Part shown: in pieces, positions 58,533-64,000 of the stretch
Position numbering within the stretch: the stretch's first letter is position 1
How the letters are laid out: each line of letters starts with the position of its first letter
NCBI RefSeq assembly: GCF_000374065.1
Contig: NZ_KB893250.1
Span: 16,224 to 80,223, forward strand
Source of the DNA: Spirosoma luteum DSM 19990
Lineage (GTDB): Bacteria; Bacteroidota; Bacteroidia; Cytophagales; Spirosomataceae
DNA length: 64,000 nucleotides
Direction of reading: 5' to 3'
Position numbers and translations under genes: made by a program
Notes under the pieces: model-generated
Seen by the model: the letters and a program-made list of their open reading frames with translations, nothing else
Told to the model about the DNA's origin: nothing
Database searches by the model: none

Positions 58533-60008
58533 ATGACATTTACCCAAAGCACCCGAAAAAACAGGCGTTCTTTTCAGCACTGGTCAACGAAGCTCTTTTT
58601 AATGACTGGATTTATTGGTTTACTCTCGGCCTGCACCAAAAACCCGGATACTATTACGCCACAAACGACAGCCTCGACGAGCGAGAACACGACCGTTGAT
58701 TCCTGGATTCTGTCAAACATGCGGGACGTGTATTACTGGAACACCAAAATTCCGGCTAGTCCGGACACGACTCTTGCCCCCGACGTATTTTTCGACTCCA
58801 TCCTGAACAAATACAACGCGACCACCAACCCAACGGGCGACCGGTTTTCCTGGATTGAGAATGATGCGAATACATTAACGGCCGAATTAAGTGGTCAGAC
58901 GCTGACGACCGGTATGGAATACAATCTATACCTGCGGACATCGGGCGGAACAGGGGTTATTGCGCAGGTTTTATACGTACTGCCGGGTTCTCCGGCACAG
59001 AAAGCCGGTTTGAAACGGGGCGACATCATCTCGAAAGTAAACGGACAGCTACTGAGTACCACCAATTATGCTGACCTGCTCTACGGTGGTGCAACGGCTT
59101 ATACCTTTGGTCTTGCCAGTGCAAGTGGCACAACGCTGGTCGATACCGATAAAACAATCAGCGTAACGGCTACTACATTCCAGGAAAATCCGGTTTTCCT
59201 GGATTCTGTGTATACCATCGGGAGCAAAAAAATTGGCTATCTGGTGTACAATCAGTTTGTACCGGGTGCCAATGGCAGCACGGCCAACGAATATGATGCA
59301 CAGGTTGATGCGGTTTTTTCCAAGTTCAAAGCGCAGGGAGTCAACGAAATGGTGCTGGATTTACGCTATAATCCGGGCGGCTACACCTCTTCCTCGGCTA
59401 ATCTGGCCAGCCTGATTGGGAAAGGGGTTAGCTCCAGCAAGCTGTATTTCCGGGAAGAATGGAACGCCGGCATCACCCCTTATTTGCAAAAAGAATACGG
59501 CAGCAGTTTCTTCATCACGAATTTCCTCGATAAGTCGCAGAACATTGGCAACAACCTCTCACGGGTTTTCGTCCTGACAACGGACCAAACAGCTTCTGCC
59601 AGTGAGCTAATCATCAATGGCCTTCGGCCTTATATGACCGTGACGACCATTGGCACGACTACCTACGGCAAAAATGTGGGGTCTATTACGATCACCGATG
59701 ATTCGGGTAAGATAAAGTGGGGAATGCAGCCCATCGTCTTCAAGTCGTATAATAGCCTGGGCCAGTCCGATTATTCTACCGGATTCACGCCCAACACAGC
59801 GGTGGAAGAGTCCCTTACCCTGCTGCCACTGGGCGATACAAAAGAAGCCCTGCTGAACGAAGCGCTTTATGAGATTTCAGGCTCTTCTGTAGCCGGTGGT
59901 CGTCGGGCAACAACACCTGGCAATTCACTGGTAACGCTGGGTTCATCCCTGCAACGCAAAGCAGGCGGGCATTCTATGATTCGGCAACTCAGAAATCTGA
60001 CGTTCTAA
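58533..60008 (+). CDS. S41-family (C-terminal processing) peptidase, lipoprotein
   Basis: A 491-residue serine protease. Lipoprotein signal ends FIGLLSAC; then an N-terminal cap domain (VDSWILSNMRDVYYWNTKIP), a PDZ domain (GVIAQVLYVLPGSPAQKAGL ... GDIISKVNG) and the S41 catalytic domain with VLDLRYNPGGYTSS, the nucleophile Ser357 in TASASELIINGL and Lys in YGKNVGS. Likely in the outer-membrane or periplasmic face. Start 58533 keeps the signal near the N-terminus; ATGs at 58494 and 58497 lie within a hairpin. Confidence 0.9.
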   Translation: MTFTQSTRKNRRSFQHWSTKLFLMTGFIGLLSACTKNPDTITPQTTASTSENTTVDSWILSNMRDVYYWNTKIPASPDTTLAPDVFFDSILNKYNATTNPTGDRFSWIENDANTLTAELSGQTLTTGMEYNLYLRTSGGTGVIAQVLYVLPGSPAQKAGLKRGDIISKVNGQLLSTTNYADLLYGGATAYTFGLASASGTTLVDTDKTISVTATTFQENPVFLDSVYTIGSKKIGYLVYNQFVPGANGSTANEYDAQVDAVFSKFKAQGVNEMVLDLRYNPGGYTSSSANLASLIGKGVSSSKLYFREEWNAGITPYLQKEYGSSFFITNFLDKSQNIGNNLSRVFVLTTDQTASASELIINGLRPYMTVTTIGTTTYGKNVGSITITDDSGKIKWGMQPIVFKSYNSLGQSDYSTGFTPNTAVEESLTLLPLGDTKEALLNEALYEISGSSVAGGRRATTPGNSLVTLGSSLQRKAGGHSMIRQLRNLTF

Positions 60009-60307
60009 TTTTTTTTCAGTCGTATTCCAACGGCTACAGCCTGAAGCGGGTCTTTAGGTTGTAGCCGTTGAGTTTTATCAGCAGTAAGGCTTAAATCAAC
60101 GGTGTCAATTAAGAATTTTTATGAGAATGGCTCGTTGGAAGATAGTACCCCGTTGGTGTAATTTTGCGGAACCGGATCAATTCATTGCTTTGGTGGCATT
60201 ATAGAGTCAAGCGGGTTACACAGGCTGGTCAGGTATCCAGCATCGTCGTTGTTAACTCAAATTGCTATACCTTTACGTTTTAATTCGTTCGTCACGCTCG
60301 TTTTTTC
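60009..60307. other. Terminator and promoter region before the Kelch operon
   Basis: CAACGGCTACA/TGTAGCCGTTG (60028-60070) is the terminator of the S41 gene. About 35 bp upstream of the Kelch gene, TACCTTTA resembles a -7 box. Confidence 0.6.
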
Positions 60308-61384
60308 ATGATTCATTTACCATTCCGATTTCTTTCGGCTACTAAATCCCAGTCGAAATCTACATCAGCAGAGACTTCACTCTCTTCCACTACCCGCCGG
60401 GCCAATCGCACTAACTGGATACTAGGGATACTTTGCCTCGGCTGGGCGGGTGCGCTCGTAGGCTGTAAAACAACCGACGTTGTGTCTACGCTGGGAGACT
60501 GGACCACAAAATCGCAACTGGAAGGTGTGAGCCGGTTTGGAGCCTCCAGTTTTGTTATTGGCACCATCGCTTACATGGGCACGGGTTCCGATGCCAACAG
60601 CAACCGCCTGAAGGATTTCTGGGCCTACGACCCCACTCGTAACGCCTGGACGCAGAAAGCCGACTTTGGTGGCGTAGCCCGCAACGTAGGTGTTGGTTTT
60701 GCCGCTGCCGGCAAAGGCTACATCGGCACGGGTATCAACGCCAATAGCGACCGGCTGAAAGATTTCTGGGAGTACAACCCAACGACCAATACCTGGAAAG
60801 CAGTAGCTGATTTTGGTGGTACCGCCCGCCAGACTGCCGTTGCCTTTACTATTGGCAACAAGGGCTACGTAGGTACCGGTTTCGATGGTAACTACCTGAA
60901 AGATATGTGGGCTTTTGACCCGGCTACCAACGCCTGGACAAAAGTAGCCAGCTATGGTGGGGCCAAACGCGTAGGAGCTGTTGCCTTCGTCATCAATAAC
61001 ATGGCTTACGTAGGTACCGGAAACAACAATGCCATCGACCAGAAAGACTGGTATGTGTATGACCCGGCGCAGGATTTATGGACCCAGAAACTGGATTTCA
61101 CAACGGATCAGGCCAGTATTGCCCGGAGTTATGGGGTAGGGTTTGCCGTTAACGGAAAAGGATACATCGTTACGGGCAGTGGCACCAGCACCACCAAAGA
61201 CGTTTGGGAATACGATCCAGCAACCGATTTATGGACCACGAGAGGTGTGTTTGAAGGCGCTTCCCGGAGTTATGGCGTAGGCTTTGCCATCGGTGGGCAA
61301 GGATACGTTACGACCGGAGGCAGTGCCAGCAGTCGCTTCGATGATCTCTGGAGCTTTGACCCAACCGTTGAGCAGGTTCAGTAA
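60308..61384 (+). CDS. Kelch-repeat lipoprotein
   Basis: A 358-residue protein with a long basic N-terminus, a membrane/lipoprotein segment ending LVGC, and six Kelch-type repeats (residues about 75-355) with the pattern GxGYIGTGxN...DFWEYNPTTNTW, giving a six-bladed propeller. In Bacteroidota it is found with DUF4907 and DUF4270 genes, as here. The stop overlaps the next start (TAATG). Confidence 0.88.
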   Translation: MIHLPFRFLSATKSQSKSTSAETSLSSTTRRANRTNWILGILCLGWAGALVGCKTTDVVSTLGDWTTKSQLEGVSRFGASSFVIGTIAYMGTGSDANSNRLKDFWAYDPTRNAWTQKADFGGVARNVGVGFAAAGKGYIGTGINANSDRLKDFWEYNPTTNTWKAVADFGGTARQTAVAFTIGNKGYVGTGFDGNYLKDMWAFDPATNAWTKVASYGGAKRVGAVAFVINNMAYVGTGNNNAIDQKDWYVYDPAQDLWTQKLDFTTDQASIARSYGVGFAVNGKGYIVTGSGTSTTKDVWEYDPATDLWTTRGVFEGASRSYGVGFAIGGQGYVTTGGSASSRFDDLWSFDPTVEQVQ

Positions 61385-61734
61385 TGCCGGTGGCAACAAC
61401 CAGCACAAAAACAACGTTGATTCGGCTGTTAATACTGCTGGTATTGATGGGTTTGGCCGTTACCACGGCTTACCAGCTATATGACCAGCAACAAAATCAG
61501 TACCAGGTTCAGGTAATCAGGTCTCCCAACGGCTGGGGCTACGACATTCTGAACCATGGAAAACCATTCATTCATCAGCCTACCATACCGGGAGTACCTG
61601 GTATGGTAGCTTTTTCCAGCCAGGAGCAGGCCCGTCGGGTCGGTGAGCGGGTAGTGGAAAAAATAGCGCAGACGGAGGCATTGCCTACGCTGACTAATGA
61701 AGAGTTACGTCAGTTAGGCGTAAAAATTCCCTGA
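61384..61734 (+). CDS. DUF4907-family protein
   Basis: A 116-residue protein with one N-terminal membrane segment (LIRLLILLVLMGLAVTTAY) and a small periplasmic domain (GWGYDILNHGKPFIHQPTIP, ...FSSQEQARRVGERVVEKI) typical of DUF4907. It overlaps the Kelch gene by one base and is translationally coupled. Function unknown; fixed association with Kelch and DUF4270 proteins. Confidence 0.85.
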   Translation: MPVATTSTKTTLIRLLILLVLMGLAVTTAYQLYDQQQNQYQVQVIRSPNGWGYDILNHGKPFIHQPTIPGVPGMVAFSSQEQARRVGERVVEKIAQTEALPTLTNEELRQLGVKIP

Positions 61735-61745
61735 ATTCTTTGATT

Positions 61746-63077
61746 ATGCGTACATTCTGGTACGCCGGTTTGCTGTTGCTGACCGGTATTGTGCTGTTTT
61801 CCTGTCAAACGGGCGATCTCAACGTAGGGCAGTCGGTTATCAAACCACAGGAACTGCTTGTGCAGTCGGTGGATTCAGTAACCGTCAAACTGTCGACGGT
61901 GTTGAGACCTGACTCGTTTGTTACGTCGAGCGACCCAAATCTGCTGGTGGGGCGCTGGACGGACCCGCAAACCGGTAAGATGAACGCCCGGAGCTTTGCG
62001 GCAGTCAATTACGCGGCTAACTCGCTGAACACGCAAACCAACATCCGGCTGGATTCGCTGGTGCTGGAATTGACGTATGCCTTTGTGTACGGGGACTCCA
62101 CGTCGCAGTTCAATCTTAGTGTTCATCCGTTGCTTCGGCCAATGGAAAACCAGTTGTACTATAACACCAGCTCGTTAGCTTACGACCCCAAAGCAATTGT
62201 ACAAAAAACGTTCATTCCCCAGCCGCTGAGTCGTACCAGACAGGTGCGGATTCGGATGCCTGATGCCCTGACGCAGACCTTTTTCACCAGACTACAAAAC
62301 GGCACGATAAACGATGCTACGACACTAGCTGATTTTTTGCCGGGATTTGCCCTCGTCTGTAATTCAGCCGCCAACACATTTGTTGGCTTCGCAACTGCCA
62401 GCAGTGGACTGCGGTTTTATTACCGCACGACGGAAATTGAGCAAACAGCCTCTACACTGCTGTTTCCCTTTTCGGCCAACTATTTTTCGCAGCTACAGAA
62501 TGACCGGAGTGGCACCGTACTAAGTGCGCTCAAGACCCGTACCGATGCCGTTAGCAGTCGCCAGACGGGTAACACCTCTTTTGTGATGCCGGGGGCTGAA
62601 TTGCAAACGCGTATCGAATTCCCGTATCTCAATCAGTTTGACCGGCCGGAGAAGTTTGCCGATCTTAACAAAGCACTGCTGGTTATCAGCCCCGTTCGGA
62701 AAACGCTGAACGACAACATGCCGCTTCCTCCCCTGGCTCTGTTCTTCACCAATACCCAGAATGATATTCTACCCATTTCGTTTCCGGGTGGTGTAACCGG
62801 GAGTTCAGCCGCGGTAACCACGTACATCAATGATCCAAACGCGCTGACGCTAATGGATTCCTACACGTTCGATCTTACGTATTACATTGGGCAGATCATC
62901 AAGCGTAAAGCCTTGAACCAGCCTTTGTTACTGACGATTCCTACATCGGCGGAGTTTCAGCAGATTAGTCAGCGGAATTATTCCCTACAGGATTACGTGC
63001 AGCGGGTAGTATTGGGTGACCAGCAAAAACAGAACGACCAGTTGAAGGTGCAACTGTTTATTACCTCGGGTACCTAG
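61746..63077 (+). CDS. DUF4270-family lipoprotein
   Basis: A 443-residue exported lipoprotein: signal ends TGIVLFSC. The pattern VDSVTVKLSTVLRPDSFVTS and RLDSLVLELTYAFVYGDST matches DUF4270 outer-surface proteins, seen next to Kelch and DUF4907 genes. ATG 61746 is preferred; a TTG two codons earlier is possible. Probable surface complex; substrate unknown. Confidence 0.85.
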   Translation: MRTFWYAGLLLLTGIVLFSCQTGDLNVGQSVIKPQELLVQSVDSVTVKLSTVLRPDSFVTSSDPNLLVGRWTDPQTGKMNARSFAAVNYAANSLNTQTNIRLDSLVLELTYAFVYGDSTSQFNLSVHPLLRPMENQLYYNTSSLAYDPKAIVQKTFIPQPLSRTRQVRIRMPDALTQTFFTRLQNGTINDATTLADFLPGFALVCNSAANTFVGFATASSGLRFYYRTTEIEQTASTLLFPFSANYFSQLQNDRSGTVLSALKTRTDAVSSRQTGNTSFVMPGAELQTRIEFPYLNQFDRPEKFADLNKALLVISPVRKTLNDNMPLPPLALFFTNTQNDILPISFPGGVTGSSAAVTTYINDPNALTLMDSYTFDLTYYIGQIIKRKALNQPLLLTIPTSAEFQQISQRNYSLQDYVQRVVLGDQQKQNDQLKVQLFITSGT

Positions 63078-63098
63078 CGTGTTAGCTCTGGCTGGCTC

Positions 63099-64000
63099 TT
63101 ACAACGCTGATAGCCTGTACGTCTGACCCTTTTTTGTCGAAAACTCCGTGACAAAGCCAATTTCAGTAGCTCTGGAATTGGCTTTTTTCCCGTCTATTGC
63201 CACCGGTTGACTGGTTCTGATTGTACAGGGTTCTCCATTCAGGGATTTAACCGTTGCCGTTGTGAGCCGGTGGTTCTTCCATTGAATCCCCACCTCAAAA
63301 CCCCCTCGTGCTTTCAAACCCGCAACCTTCCCTTCTTTCCAGGCATCGGGCAGGGCAGCCAGTAAATGAATGTCATTCAGGTGGCTCTGGATCAACATTT
63401 CGGCCATGCCCGCCGTGCCGCCAAAATTACCATCGATCTGGAAGGGCGGGTGCGCGTCGAAGAAGTTAGGGTAGGTGCCTCCCCCCTCTTTACTACCGTA
63501 TTTGGTCCCTGTCTGGCTGGTATAATTCAGCAGTTGGCGCAGCAGTTTATACGCGTGGTTGCCGTCCAGCAGGCGGGCCCAGAAGTTTACTTTCCAGGCC
63601 CGGCTCCAGCCGGTTCCGGCATCCCCCCGTATGTCCAGGGTCTTCTTGGCCGCAGCCGCAAATTCAGGCGTGGTAATCGGCGCTATCTGATGGCCGGGAT
63701 GCAGCCCAAACAGGTGCGACACGTGCCTGTGCCGCGGGTCAACGTCTTCCCAGTCTTTGTTCCACTCCTGCAAATTACCCTTATGACCGATGTGAAGGGG
63801 GTAAAACTTCTCTCGTTTCTCGATCAGCAACTGACGAAATTCAGGCTCGGTATTCAACACGGTAGACGCATCAATCAGGTTAGTGAACAAATCCCACATG
63901 ATGGACATATCCATCGTTGTCGCTACCGAAATGGAAGCGTGCTCTCCTTTTGAATCGATAAAATCGTTTTCGGGCGAATTGGAGGGCGAGGCTACCAAAT
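63099..64000 (-). CDS. Glycoside hydrolase family 95-type alpha-L-fucosidase, C-terminal part
   Basis: Runs off the right edge; 300 residues are visible. [11 protein letters not shown], the acidic loop [40 protein letters not shown] and [20 protein letters not shown] are hallmark GH95 segments, followed by a C-terminal beta domain. Converts fucosylated or galactosylated glycans by inversion. Convergent with the DUF4270 gene, 21 bp apart. Confidence 0.9.
   Translation of the reverse strand, partial: LVASPSNSPENDFIDSKGEHASISVATTMDMSIMWDLFTNLIDASTVLNTEPEFRQLLIEKREKFYPLHIGHKGNLQEWNKDWEDVDPRHRHVSHLFGLHPGHQIAPITTPEFAAAAKKTLDIRGDAGTGWSRAWKVNFWARLLDGNHAYKLLRQLLNYTSQTGTKYGSKEGGGTYPNFFDAHPPFQIDGNFGGTAGMAEMLIQSHLNDIHLLAALPDAWKEGKVAGLKARGGFEVGIQWKNHRLTTATVKSLNGEPCTIRTSQPVAIDGKKANSRATEIGFVTEFSTKKGQTYRLSAL

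Overview
The window is chromosomal DNA from a Bacteroidota bacterium, most likely the Cytophagales/Spirosoma group. The evidence is T9SS-type C-terminal sorting domains, a Kelch-DUF4907-DUF4270 operon, a Bacteroidota-type integrase, promoters of the form TTTG-N20-TAnnTTTG, weak Shine-Dalgarno sites, and many paralogous surface proteins. Species assignment is inference from gene content only.

Layout. 0-6.2 kb: start of a probable TonB-dependent receptor (partial), then a housekeeping run: selD, an alpha/beta hydrolase, a tetrapyrrole-methylase-family methyltransferase, an MBL hydrolase, pssA, purS and fabH, with an inverted repeat at most gene junctions. 6.2-15.6 kb: CoA-binding protein, NUMOD4/HNH endonuclease, a 1285-residue sensor kinase, an IscA-like protein, a stress-type protein, a receiver-only regulator and a bicupin. 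15.78 kb: tRNA-Arg(TCT).

15.84-26.33 kb is an integrative element in the 3' end of that tRNA gene. It carries a tyrosine integrase, an AT-rich 555-residue cargo gene, a HTH/excisionase-like protein, a possible replication initiator with iteron-like repeats, a GPRGGKYY-tailed envelope protein, a DUF5681-like protein and a T9SS FG-GAP protein. The sequence at and beyond the right att site repeats the LEFT end of the element for about 155 bp, so a second, decayed element probably lies in tandem. 26-35.5 kb holds two more FG-GAP paralogues, a frameshifted MmeI-type R-M fragment, a second receiver-only regulator whose start codon lies in a 51-bp palindrome, a TMF/tail-fibre repeat protein and a frameshifted DUF5681 twin.

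35.5-47.6 kb appears to be a sensory regulon: an outer-membrane barrel, two small secreted paralogues, a flavin monooxygenase, three tandem 7TMR-DISM histidine kinases and one LuxR-type response regulator. An 18-bp palindrome (ATACTAACTTGTTTGTAT and variants) occurs five times, each 22-23 bp upstream of a -7 box facing one of these genes, including the third kinase. The three kinases are degenerate in complementary ways. This predicted circuit is the most interesting part of the window.

48-64 kb: a secreted Ser/Gly/Asn-rich protein, a SDR/GH1-like pair, an S1/P1 nuclease, a Tat-exported sugar isomerase-like protein, a DUF72 protein, a sorbosone-dehydrogenase-like protein, a GMC oxidoreductase with its gluconate-dehydrogenase-type small subunit, an S41 protease, the Kelch-DUF4907-DUF4270 operon and the 3' part of a GH95 fucosidase.
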